This document shows positions 46,981 through 58,113 of a stretch of 64,000 bases of DNA, in pieces. The notes beneath the pieces are model-generated. The model worked only from the letters and a program-made list of their open reading frames with translations, made no database searches and was not told the origin of the DNA. A program made the translations under genes and the position numbers. The DNA is from Scytalidium lignicola (taxonomy: Eukaryota; Ascomycota; Leotiomycetes). The first letter of the stretch is position 1, and the number at the start of each line of letters is the position of its first letter. The stretch is taken from the NCBI GenBank assembly GCA_002812745.2, contig NCSJ02000013.1, positions 124,001-188,000 on the forward strand, given 5' to 3'.

Positions 46981-48979
46981 GCTTTCGAGCTTTAGGTACT
47001 TCATTCTTACTGCACGTGCAGTTTTCCTTATTTTATATAATTAACTTTACTAAGATAAAGTATATGTTCCAGCCCATACGCCATACTGCCAAAATATGCT
47101 TATAATTGAGGAATATGGGGTCATATTTTAAGGGTTTATATCACTTTATATGTATCATTATTAATGGCAATTATTAAGTTACTAGAATGATATGCTTCTA
47201 AATACCGTACACAGCTCCTAGTCAACTGGATCCTTTGGAACGCCGTAACAAAAGCTACAACAATCGTTAGTCCCGAAGAAGCCGAATTACATATTCCTCT
47301 TCGCGTTGGCTAGATTCCAAGTACACATCAATTAACATATGCCCCCCAGCTTCCAAAAGCATGCTGCACTTTAGCAGTTTAGATCACTATGCGATCCCAA
47401 AACTTCCGGACGAGTGAGTGAGTGGCTCTTTCATGGTTGGAAATCAAGGTTGGATTCTGCGCTGGGAGGCTGTATTTTGAATATTCAGAGTACAACGATA
47501 TCTGCGAGTTTTCGGAATTGACTGTAATAACGATAAGATAAAACCTACCGAGACCTTCACCAGATATCTAGTATTCTTGAAGGACTAGCTATTCATTTAA
47601 AGGAAGGAGCAGATTGTTGAATATACTGCTATTGGGTATATTTGTCCACTGAAAAGTACATTGCACACCCCTTCCTTGCCAGGTTGAACCAAAAATTTCC
47701 AGAGTTGAATTCACAAGGGAAAAGAGAGAATTTCAAAGGCAGGGATGGGTAATAATGATATTCAGCGGTAATGCAAAAAGGATGAAGCGACCATTTTATT
47801 TTCGTGGCACAGACAGGAAGAATATATCTTACAATCTATCCGAAATGATGCTGAGAGAAGGAGTGAGATACCTGAAGTAAATGGCGCATACGGGCGTAAT
47901 TGAGAGTGTTTCATTATTCCAGACTTTCCGATTGTCTCTAACCCATGTCTTGTATGTGTAAGCAGTAGGCCTTATCGATGTAACCAATAGAGGCCGCGTT
48001 AGGAAGAAGTAAATCTCTCTGCTCCTGTACACCAGTGGTTCGATTACAAGGGCTCATGGTGTGTTCGATCAATTCGGAGACCGCCACAGGGATATCATCC
48101 AGGATGAAGATCTCGGTCGATCACCCTTAGAGATCGTATTGCGAGGCAGTTCAACGCGAGAAAAGAGCTTTGTAGAATGGTTGTATGGTGGTGGATTGGT
48201 TCATCCGACTTCATCAGGGGCGAAACACAGGGAGGTTTCAGGGTCGCTGAGGCTCACGCCAAGCAGCCGAGTTGCCTCAGGTCCAAAGGCAAGCTTTGCC
48301 GAGACGTCTCAGTTAAAGCATCTTGGGCCGAGGCCATTCCCATCCTCCAGACACATCGCGTTTCGAACGTCCATCCCAATACGACATCACACGCTCCTGG
48401 GAAAGAAACCACAGAGTCTTTAGGGTTTAGACTTAACACTAACGGCGGGAAGATGGCCTCCATTCCAGCCAATCCGGACATCAGACGGCCATCTCTTACG
48501 GACGAGGTTTCATCATCCACGCCGTACGAGGGAAAGTACAACGAATCTTCTCTGTTCATCGCCGGATCATCGAAATGTTTGGATATGTTCTGCCAAGTAC
48601 TGTGATACTCGGCAGCATCCGAATCTTACTACTGTCATAGGAACCGCCCTGGTACCGTGAAACGGCGGTGGATCGTTACAAACTAGATTCTAGACGCTGT
48701 GGAGGTAAGCTGAGCGGATACTAGTGATGTGAGGCTCAATACGGAGTATTGGATTATATATCTTTCACATCATCGCTGCTGGTGATGCTCTTTTTTTTTT
48801 CCTTTCCACCACCAAACCAAACATTCTCTGGCATTATTCCTTCATTCTCCTTTTTCCTTTCCCTTCGTTCTTCACACTGCTGGGCAGTTCTTTCCATTCC
48901 TTGCATCTCGTACAAACATTACATTCTTTTTCTACAAATCTTTGACAGAGTTTTTCCCCTACTGCTCCAACGAGGAATC
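46981..48979. other. intergenic, 2 kb
   Basis: Between the MFS and lectin-like genes. Overlapping ORFs at 48061-48423 and 48177-48605 show no recognisable motif and are not supported as genes. The last 200 bases, pyrimidine-rich with GATTATATATC near 48753, look like the promoter and leader of the next gene. Confidence 0.5.
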
Positions 48980-50779
48980 ATGATTGTTCCACTTACCACA
49001 CTCCTTCTTTCCGCTGCAGCCGGCACTTATGCTGCTCCCTTTCTTCTCGAAGAAAGAAATGTGACCTCGCTCGACCAGCAAGCATTCGAAGAGGCGCAAC
49101 AACGCGACGATACTGCTACCCGGGCTTTCTCCTCTGTCCCAATTAAGGTATATATTATTGTGCAGGATTGTAATTGCGTTCCTAAGTTAACCATTTACCA
49201 GACTTCAAATGGACAATGTCTATTTGTCGATTTACTATCTGGAGACTTCCGCGCAAACTTGAATCCGATCCAGGTTGGTAACTGTGATGGCAGCACTGGC
49301 CAGGCATGGGATGTCATTACTGCCGGGAAGCATAACAATGTTGCCGGTGCTATGTTGGTTGTCAATACTTTGGTATGTCTCCAGGTTCTGTGCTGGTATT
49401 CCTCTCTAATGCTGTTGACTATAGACCCAAGCCTGCATGAATTTTGATCCTCGCCGTGCTGCTGGAGATCAGGCCATCATGTTCAGCTGTGGTGGAAGGG
49501 CAGATGGAAGTATGTAAAATCATGAGCTGCCTGCAAATCTTTTCCTGAGGCTAATTCTTCATACAGGCGGTCAAGTCACCAGTTCCCAACTCTTCCCTTT
49601 CTCAGGCGGATCTGGACCATTATCTTTATCGCCCGAGAACCAATCTGGAACATGCTTTACTGTGAGCGGCGATGTGATTGATGTGGCATCTTGCAATTCC
49701 GCCGATGCAAACCAATCTTTCACATTCGGAGGCTCCGAAGCTTCTTCAACCCCAGCTGCTAGCTCTGTTTCAGTTCCAGATAACGTTGCTGCTGTTAGCA
49801 CAGATGTTGCTGTCGCTTCTGCAGCTTCTGCAGCCCCAACACCTTGTGGAGGACAGACTTCTGTGACTGTTACTGTGACTGTAACTGGTGATGTAGACGA
49901 CACAGGTGCAGCTACTGCGACGGTGGAATCCGCTGCCGCTACCTCCGATGCTGTCACAACGAGTGATGTAATTGCGGCGACCAGCGCAGTTGCTGCTACT
50001 AGCGCCGCATCTTCTCCTGTGGAAGTCGCTGCCTCAAACGTTGCTTCATCTCAAGCTGTTACAACTGATCCTCCATCTGTCTCTGGTGTCCCAGATTTCA
50101 ACCCCACTACTCCAGTCTCGGTCTCTCGTGCCGGTGGAGTTTTACAACCTAGTGCAGCGGCTCAATCCCAGGAACGAGACAACACCGCAACTCGCGCCTT
50201 CACAAGCGTGTCGCTCAAGGCTTCTAATGGCCAATGTCTGTTTATCGACCCCACAGCTGGTGATTTCAGAGAGAACTTGATTCCTATTGCCCTCCAGGAC
50301 TGCGATGGAAGTCCGAATGAAAAGTTCGACTTCCTCACCCAGGGAGTGCATAACAACGCCCAGAACTCGACATTGATTGTTAGCAGCTTGGTAAGCATTG
50401 ATGATGGACCTTTTTTCGTTTAAATCGATTCAGTTTGACTGACTGATCCTCAATATAGATGAACGGATGTGTAAACTTCGATCCTCGACGTGCTGCTGGT
50501 GACACTGTCATCATGTTCAGCTGCGGTGGCAGAGCAGATGGAGGTAAGTCAAGCAGTCATCTCTATCTTATAATCCGTACACGACACTAACATAACGTTA
50601 TAGACTCTCAAACTACCAACTCCCAACTTTTCCCATTCAGTGCCGCCACGAATACAAACTCAATCGTGCTGGCGCCAGAGAATGGGAATGGCCAAGTTTG
50701 TCTTGTCCCCCTCAACGGGAAACTCGACCAGACAACTTGTGATGGAAGTGCCGACCAAGAGTTTACTATTGTTCAATAG
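48980..50779 (+). CDS. secreted protein with two tandem lectin-like units
   Basis: 502 aa. Exons are 48980-49147, 49202-49372, 49425-49509, 49567-50390, 50459-50543 and 50604-50779. A signal peptide (MIVPLTTLLLSAAAGTYA) precedes two copies of one unit. Each reads RDDTATRAF or RDNTATRAF, SNGQCLFVD or SNGQCLFID, a Cys-Asp-Gly segment, NFDPRRAAGD, MFSCGGRADG and SQLFPFS. The units resemble ricin-type beta-trefoil carbohydrate-binding domains (Cys pairs and QAWD-like positions), which is a tentative match. A 150-residue Ser/Thr/Ala/Val linker with TVTVTVTG, probably O-glycosylated, separates them. Exons 3 and 5 are both 85 bases and introns lie at equal places, which shows that the gene grew by internal duplication. 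Likely cell-wall or extracellular. Confidence 0.9.
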
Positions 50780-52562
50780 GCTCAAAAGGTCTTTTTCCTC
50801 CAAAAGAGTTTGGTGAGAAAGTTGGGTCTCACTAGAAGATCATGACCATTTTTTGAATAAGTTTTATGTGTGTACGGGATGTTTTCTATTCTTTTTATAT
50901 ATCCTACCTATCTGTGTCGACTCACAGGTATTATCTTCTATCATGTACTATTTAACCATTTTTTATCCCTAAAAAGGAAGAATTGAAGAATATTTCCAGA
51001 GAATTTCGTATTCAAACCGTATATGATGCTTTGAGTGATGTTTTTCTGAGATTGTGACCACTGACCTGAACCACATTGTATAAGATAACCTAAATGAAAG
51101 ACCTATTCCTGAGATAGAGGTACAGTGCCATGACAGATGTATTCGTACGGTCCGAGTCCACTAGCCAATCAAGATGAATCTAGGGCCTTATACTGATGAT
51201 ATGATTGGCTAACTTGGCTTTGACTTTGCGGCTACCCACGAGCTTCACCACGGAGTATGAACGAAAACGTAGGCAATTTCTTTCATGAATGTATGAAGGC
51301 AAGAGGATATCCCAACTTTGAAGCAGTAAAAATTGGATGTTAGCTGTTTAAACAACGGCCTGTTTGATAAAAGGTATCAATGCGATTAAGACTGACTTTG
51401 AGGAGCGAATTCCAACTTTGAACGTTCTAGTGGTTTTAATTCATCGCTTGATCTGAGGAAGATGCATAATTACTAATTATGAGTTTTATTCATTCCTTTT
51501 CTGAAGGTGTGGAAGCCAATGTGATGCACTCTAAAGGACGACTTATTGGGACACTCAGGACTGAATAGCCGGGATCTTGCGAGAGACTGATGCTCTGAAA
51601 AATACTGGCAGGGGAATAGCTTTCTTCTACTGTAGTCGTATTTGGGGGCTAGTTAATCTCTCCAAGTAAGATAAAATAATAAGCACTTATTTGACGAGGA
51701 AGTCCTAGGAAATCTACGTCCGTACAGCGATTCACCTCTTGCCTGCTGATACGGAAGGACCTCCGTACCATGTCTTCTGTTATGATTAGTGCGATGTGTG
51801 CTGTCGTAGGAAGTCCATGATTCGCCATCGAAGTTGCCGTCACTAACTGCCTTCATAGAGTAGTGGCTTGGTCAGGTATGACTGAGGCGGTGCGAAGGGT
51901 CCCCCCGCTGGGGAAACCCCTCGATCCTCACGATTCCTTTGATCATTGTTCTCTGGTTCCCAAATATCCAATATCATTTGGTTTTGGGTGTGGAATATAT
52001 AGTATCAGGTTGGATGACGTAGAGGTTAACTACTATCTACTGCTCAGCTTCTAAGATGTACCAGAATCCAAATAATAACTTACCAACAGAGGGCATTTTT
52101 GGTCGTGGAATAGTTGACTTAAGCGATTTTTAGATCTGGACCCTTCGCATTGCGGCTTTCGACGGAAACGGCAAGGCGTGGTGCTAGCCGAACGCACTAA
52201 TTGTCTTACGCAGATTTCACTCAGCAGGATGTACGCGGATTACATAACAATTTTGGGTGTGTGGGAGGGTTAACACTGCTTAATAAGAAACACAAATCGA
52301 GCTATTAACCATATTGGGCAAGGTGTATAGCACTAATCCAGCTACGGTTAGTCTATTTCAGCCACACCATCCATGACGTCGTAGCAGACCGTTGGATGGG
52401 ATAAGCATCACCAAAGCATCGCGAAAGCATCCAAAATTCCTCGTCGTCGCGCAGCCGCAATAGTCAGATCCCTCCAATCCTTATGTAAACCCCTTCTCCC
52501 ACGCTCCTGTTCCTTCTCCAATTCTCTCCAACATTCTAACCACCAGGTGCAAAGGTCTATAT
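50780..52562. other. intergenic, 1.8 kb
   Basis: Between the lectin-like and pirin genes. Small ORFs near 51650-52050 on both strands overlap and show nothing known. Confidence 0.55.
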
Positions 52563-53648
52563 ATGAAGCTCTTCGTTGTCTCCCTCTCGATTTTTGTTGC
52601 ATCAATTTCAATCCTCTTCTATACCCCGCTATCAGAGCTCCTCTACAGCTTAACACACCACTTTAAGCTTCGCACAGCAGCACAACAACCAATCATATCT
52701 ACATCTACAACAGCAGCAGCAGCTATATCAACAATTACTTCTGAGTCTCCTATGACCGCGCGCAACACCGTCAAAGCCATGTCAAAAGCTCTCAGCCACG
52801 CAAAGATTGTGCCCCGCCGCTCCAACGAGCGAGGCCACAGCGACCACGGATGGCTCAACACATATCACACCTTCTCCTTCGCCGATTACTACGAACCCAC
52901 ATACCAGAAATTCGGCAATCTTCGCGTGCTCAATGAAGACCGAGTGGCAGCTGGAACCGGTTTCCCTACCCATCCTCATCAGAATGCCGAGATCTTCTCA
53001 TACATCCTAAGCGGCGAATTGACACATCGCGACTCCATGATCAAGAAGGGAAGCGAAGGGGCACAAGGCGACGATTTCTACCGCATGAAGAGGGGCGATG
53101 TGCAGTTCACCACGGGTGGAAAAGGAATCGCACACTCCGAATTCAACGAATCCGAGAAAGAAGTCCACTTCCTCCAGATCTGGGCTCTCCCTTGGGCTCG
53201 CGGCCTCACCCCGCGCTATCACACAAGAACATTCTCCGAAGAGGCCAAGCGCGCAGGCTTCGTCCCCATCATCACACCGTTGAAGGCAGGCCCAGGGGCC
53301 ACGGCAGAGGAAGAGAAGGCCGCGGAGCCAACATTACCAGACACCATCCCAATCCACGCAGATTTAGTCATGTCGGCTGGTCTCATCGGTGTTGACAAGC
53401 GATTCAGGTATACTGTGGGTGCGAGTGACCATGGAGAGGTCGTCAAGAACAAGACAAACCGGAATGTGTATATTCATATCCCCATGACGAAGAAGGGTGC
53501 TGCGAAAGTTAGACTCGATGGACGAGAAAGCGCTGTATTGAATGAGGGAGATGGCGCCTTTGTCTCCAGCGTTAATGATGGCGATGTCTTGAGCATCGAG
53601 AGCATTGGAGAGGCAGAGGCCGAGGTTATTATTTTGGACAGCAACTAA
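52563..53648 (+). CDS. pirin family protein with N-terminal hydrophobic extension
   Basis: One exon, 361 aa. Pirins are cupin-fold metal proteins, nuclear or cytosolic; some are quercetinases or transcription co-factors. Cupin metal ligands are visible: HPHQN and GIAHSEFN (His, His, His, Glu). NERGHSDHGWLNTYHTFSFADYY is the usual start of the fold, here in the pieces NERGHSDHGW and LNTYHTFSF. Before it are 60-70 extra residues with a hydrophobic helix (LFVVSLSIFVASISILFY). Internal Met codons at about residues 64 (MTARN) and 73 (MSKAL) would make a normal pirin without the helix. Either the long form is targeted to a membrane or organelle, or translation starts inside. Confidence 0.93.
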   Translation: MKLFVVSLSIFVASISILFYTPLSELLYSLTHHFKLRTAAQQPIISTSTTAAAAISTITSESPMTARNTVKAMSKALSHAKIVPRRSNERGHSDHGWLNTYHTFSFADYYEPTYQKFGNLRVLNEDRVAAGTGFPTHPHQNAEIFSYILSGELTHRDSMIKKGSEGAQGDDFYRMKRGDVQFTTGGKGIAHSEFNESEKEVHFLQIWALPWARGLTPRYHTRTFSEEAKRAGFVPIITPLKAGPGATAEEEKAAEPTLPDTIPIHADLVMSAGLIGVDKRFRYTVGASDHGEVVKNKTNRNVYIHIPMTKKGAAKVRLDGRESAVLNEGDGAFVSSVNDGDVLSIESIGEAEAEVIILDSN

Positions 53649-54254
53649 GACGGNTTTTTTTTGGTGATGGAGTAAAGGGAAAAGTTTCTTGTATGTAGAA
53701 TATTTATGACACTGTCATTAATGACTTAATCTCTTAAATTTATTTCTTTGAAATATTTTTGATAATGCTTTGTGAATTTGTTACTCAACAACCCAATTAA
53801 GAGCTACCCCGCCTGGCCACATTACCCCACCAAGTTCTAAGATACCTGTAGATGACTTTCTTACAGGAGGATAAATAACCTTGTGTAATATCGTGCCTGT
53901 CTTATATCTAAGATATGTCCAATCTTTTAGATCAAAATACCCTCCTAGATTGAGTAGTTCCAACAATACTGTCTTCATATGAAGGGAATTGCCCCGACGT
54001 ACTGATTTCTCATTGCCTGCCTAAATCCTACATTGCGCAATTAATTACACAGCACGCAACCCCACCACCATCCGCGCCGCATCAACGACATGGCAGTTTC
54101 AACACCACCCTCACCATCACCACTACACTCACGTCTCTCCTATGACTGTGGATGAACTACTCACGGCAAGTCTGGAAAAGACCAAAATCGACTGAAAGCG
54201 ACACACCAAGCACAGCAACACTCACAATACAAGGCTTTGCTTTTAGAAAGCAGG
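53649..54254. other. intergenic
   Basis: 606 bases. One N at 53654 beside a T run. The right part (54092-54254) could hold an upstream exon of the kinase-like gene; an ATG at 54090 opens a 21-codon frame, but I could not link it. Confidence 0.5.
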
Positions 54255-55733
54255 ATGTCCGACTCGGAAGTCAAAGATGAGGATATTATCCTAATCACAG
54301 AAGAACCAGAGCAGTCTAAATGGATAATCCACAGCCTAGTTGAAGAAGAAGAAAAAGTCGGGCTCCCCGAAGGCAAAGCACCATTCAAACTGGTCTCAAC
54401 ACCACACAGCAATCTTACCGATGAGTTGCCCAATCGACACCTTACAATCCGGAAGAATGGCATACCGCCACATCTACAGCCAGACAAAAACCAAATCTAC
54501 GTCCTCATTTCTACGCGCTCCGGCACGGGTCTTGCGCCGATATTCTTCAAAACAGTCTTGGAACCGGTGTTACAAATCATTGGGTTGAAGGAAAATGACT
54601 ACACTGTTATTCAGACAGAGAATGCGAATTCGATAACAGAGTTCACGAAAAGCATTCTCCTACCCGATGCGGAAAAGGGGCAGAAGCAGACTCTGATTCT
54701 GTTGAGTGGTGATGGTGGTGTCGCTGAAATTATCAACGGACTGATGGAGAATCAGACAACCAAGTCAAGGTAATTCCACAGTCCTTGATCCTCCATATAT
54801 ATATACTGACAAGCTCATGCTTGTATACAGTACCTACATCAAACCAATCATCTCCCAATTTCCCTTCGGCACTGGAAACGCCCTCTTCCACTCCCTCCAC
54901 CGTATCCCCCCAGGATCCCAATCTCAANCCCCCCATCCCGAAATCCATCTACACCCAAGCTCTCAGAACGCTCCTAAACGGCTCTCCAAACCCCCTCCCC
55001 ATCTTCCAAGCCTCCTTCTCCCCCGGCGCCCGTTTCCTCTCGGACGAAGGCCGCTCCGCAACCCCTATCCCAAACAACACCCTTCACGGCGCCGTAGTCG
55101 CCAGCTACGGCCTGCATTCCACACTAGTCGCCGACAGCGACACGACAGCCTACCGCAAGCACGGCGACAAACGCTTCGGCCTAGTCGCCCAGGACCTCCT
55201 CTTCCCCTCCGACGGGTCCCTCCCGCATGCCTACAAAGCACAAGTCCAACTATTCAAGTCCTCCTCCTCCTCCTCCGAGAAGAAGGACGGCAACCCGATA
55301 CTACTCCCTGGTTCCGAGCACGGCTATATTCTGGCAGCGCTGGTTTCCAACATGGAGAAGACGTTTACGATTTCTCCGCACAGTCGACCGCTGGATGGAC
55401 AGCTTCGTCTTGTGCATTTCGGGNCCCACGAGTGGGAAGCGGACGATGGAGATTATGACGAAGGCGTATGATGAGGGGAAGCATGTTGAGATGGAATGGG
55501 AAGAGGAGGACGGGAGTAATGGTAATGGTTGGGTTAAGCAGAAGGTGGATTATGAGGCTATTGATGGGTTGAGGATTGATTTTAAAGAGGAAGGAGAGAG
55601 TTGGAAGTGGAGGAGGTGTTGTATCGATGGGTTGATTGTTGGGGTTGAGGAAGGGGGGTGGGTGGAAATTCGGACGGTGGAGAGGGGGGGAGAGGCTGTT
55701 GATGTGGTGGTGGAGGTAGAGAGAGATGGATGA
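54255..55733 (+). CDS. lipid-kinase-like protein (DAGK catalytic domain)
   Basis: About 471 aa. Exons are 54255-54769 and 54831-55733, with a 61-base intron. The diacylglycerol/sphingosine-kinase fold is shown by IYVLISTRSGTG near the start of the domain, the nucleotide loop LLSGDGGVAEIINGL and PFGTGNALFHSLHR across the intron. Two Ns (54929 and 55424) must be skipped: then SQSQPPIPKSIY and HFGPTSGKRTMEIM read through to the stop. The likely reaction is phosphorylation of a lipid by ATP, cytosolic; substrate unknown. A Ser tract (SSSSSSEKK) lies near residue 330. The start MSDSEVK was chosen as the first ATG in frame, although the frame stays open upstream to 54056, so an extra 5' exon is possible. 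Confidence 0.85.
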
Positions 55734-57815
55734 GTATGACATTTTTATGGAGAGGGAGGGTGATGATTGATGATGATAGAAGCGCTTTAGACAGAAATTA
55801 ATGACTTAAGATGACAAGCTAACCTCACAGTTGATGGACCGTCTCTCACACTATTTCTCTTACAGTTTGCAACATCGTGATGGACAATACTTGCTCAGTT
55901 CATACTTATGAACTGGCACTCGATATACTACATCCGTCTATCAAATTGCTTAACACGAACTTAACATCATTGCTCATCCGTAATCTTTCATCGAGAAACG
56001 TAAATTTGAATTTGAATTTCAAGTCACACACATTACCATTTCCGTAAAATGTTACGCTTGTCATAAAATAACACATTAAAAAAAAACTCCTACAGAACCT
56101 CCAAATCATTTCAAAAAAGCAAGCAAGCAAGCAAAGCATTAGTACACACAATCAAAAAGAGTTCATTNAAAAAAAGATGAAACAGCTCACACTGGGTTAC
56201 AATGAACTAATCTATTATGACCCTTATGACCCTTATGACCCTCTATAATTCCCAGCCGTTACCGTCGTCTAATATTTTTTCATCCCGCGTTCATGAATGA
56301 AGCATCCCAAACCTAACCGAACACCGATGCCCTTTACAGGATCCGAGGGAATACAAAAGCAATTTTAAAACAGAGTGGGGGGAGAAACAAAAAAGGAAAA
56401 CAGGGAGAGAGAGGGAGTAGGAGGAGAAGAAGAAATTCGAGGTGAAGCCGAGTTGTATCGTATCGCATCGCATAGCATAGCATAGCACCCGTTAATTAAT
56501 CAGCCCAGCGAATCGAATCCAAGTGCTCGCAGCTAGGACCGATTAATTGCCTCGGAACTGTCTGGCGACAAGAGTCTTGCGAAGAGCGCTGGATGAGTTA
56601 TAGTGGAGCGATCTTTGATGGTCCCATCCATTGCTAGTCGGACGAAGACGAGGAAAACAATGTGATTGTTCGCAGCAGCAAAGAGATAAAGAGAAAACTT
56701 GCCACTTTAGTGATGAATATTCCCGCTGCAAATGCAATGCAAATGCACCGCTAAGGCGTAGCGACAGAGCGATGTGATCCCCCCTTCGGCGCCCTTGCAG
56801 GATGCAGAACAACGATGCAGCCACCAGGAAAATAATTAAGCGATTGATTAAAGCAACGACAGGAGTGGATTGGTTGTTGTTGCTATAGGAAGGAGAAGAG
56901 TTTTTTTTCTTCTTCTTTTTCTCCTCTTGTCCTTTTCGGTTCTTTTCTCCTCGCCTTGTTGTTTGCTATCGGAGGTACCTCCGCACGTATGGATGCAGTA
57001 TTACGGCACGGATGTGACGGGTCACTTTGTTTGCTTTTGCCTTTGTCTGATAGCTGGAAGTCGAGAGTGGAGAGTTGAAGGTCGAAGAGCGAAAAGCGCA
57101 AAGCGACAGACGAAACCGCCGAGAATTTTCTTTTTCTTCTCCTTGTTTGGAGGGGTTGAACATAGTTACGTCAGTGCGGGGGAGATGCGGTGGGAAGAAA
57201 AGCTCCTTCCGTCAGCCCTTCTTCGATCAATCCCTCATCCATCACTCATAATAACTCCGTATTAATATCCATCAGCCCGGCGGGCAAAAAGTTAACTTAT
57301 TTCGACTTGGTCTGAGTAATCCGCGGGTCAGCACTCGATGACTAAAACTCGATGACTAAAAGGACACACGGGATCCGGAGGGGCCCGTGTTCGACGGACG
57401 AGAAGTTCATGCAAGAGCCTCCAAATCCGGCAAACGCTGCTCTCTGGTACTTGTCGCTGGGCCCGTGGTGTGGAGGAGAAACTCGGCCCTGTCGAGGACC
57501 GCTCCTCCCTGACTTCAAGCCAGTCCCTTAACAGAGAACACATAATGTGCTTTGTATGGAACATGAAGAGAGCGACGACTTACCTAGCGTGCGCGGCATC
57601 AACCCCCTTCTCCTCGCTGTGTCCACCGCTCGCCCCTTTAGGCTCAGGCGCTCTCTCTCTCTCTGTGGGGTATAAAAGCAAACAGCAAAAAATAATGGTA
57701 CATCAAAACAAAAAAAACAAAAAACAAAATAAGTCGCCGTGGTGGTCGCGACAATGAGGAGAACTCGTACAACAATATCATATCGGCTACCGTTTCTTGG
57801 TCAAAACCTCCTTGT
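55734..57815. other. intergenic with short tandem repeats, 2.1 kb
   Basis: No gene recognised. Simple repeats are present: GCAA units at 56115-56137, ATGACCCTT-like 10-base units at 56216-56245, and CATAG/CATCG pentamers at 56462-56486. One N at 56168 is beside an A run. The 57650-57735 stretch has CT and A-rich runs. Confidence 0.55.
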
Positions 57816-58113
57816 CTAGGCCTTGTTGCTACAAGGTCGACAGGTCTTAAGTTTGCAGTAGCGGCACTCGAAGATGAACCAGTGTGGTCCGGAGTGGCAC
57901 ATGCTGCACACCCATTGGATCAGGGTGCTCTCGGATTTCAGCATGATGAAGCTGTGATTGCAATAGCCTGGAACCGCCATCCTGGGCTTCCGAGGCTCTT
58001 GGCAGACTGGTGTTTCTGGGGGCCGCAAATGCTGACTTTGGGCTTGCGCGGCCGTTGAAGTGCCTGTGTTGGTGGCTGCGTCGCTCGTCTCACTGGGTGC
58101 TGCTACCCTACAA
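57816..58113 (-). CDS. small Cys-rich protein, 3' exon
   Basis: The minus-strand frame is open from an acceptor (TTTTCAG next to 58113) to the stop. It reads RVAAPSETSDAATNTG, a Pro-rich middle (HLRPPETPVCQEPRKP), then a Cys cluster: VCSMCHSGPHWFIFEC, RYCKLKTCRPC. The C-x2-C ... C-x2-C-x4-C-x2-C order suggests zinc binding. I do not recognise a named family. The 5' part is uncertain: an ATG at 58176 opens MQTDPTEKSKEGHQLIARG in a neighbouring frame and would join by a one-base change in a GGGGTTTT stretch. An upstream exon is the other possibility. No signal peptide is visible in this part. Confidence 0.5.

Noticed and set aside
48061..48605. Two overlapping ORFs before the lectin-like gene
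   Set aside because: Neither shows a recognisable motif or signal, and they overlap in different frames with a minus-strand ORF; not supported as genes.
50142..50398. Minus-strand ORFs across the second lectin-like unit
   Set aside because: Shadows of the coding exon; the plus-strand frame has conserved Cys and matching splice sites.
55365..55742. Pro/Leu-rich minus-strand ORF opposite the kinase-like gene
   Set aside because: It is antisense to a Gly/Glu-rich C-terminus and shows no signal of its own.
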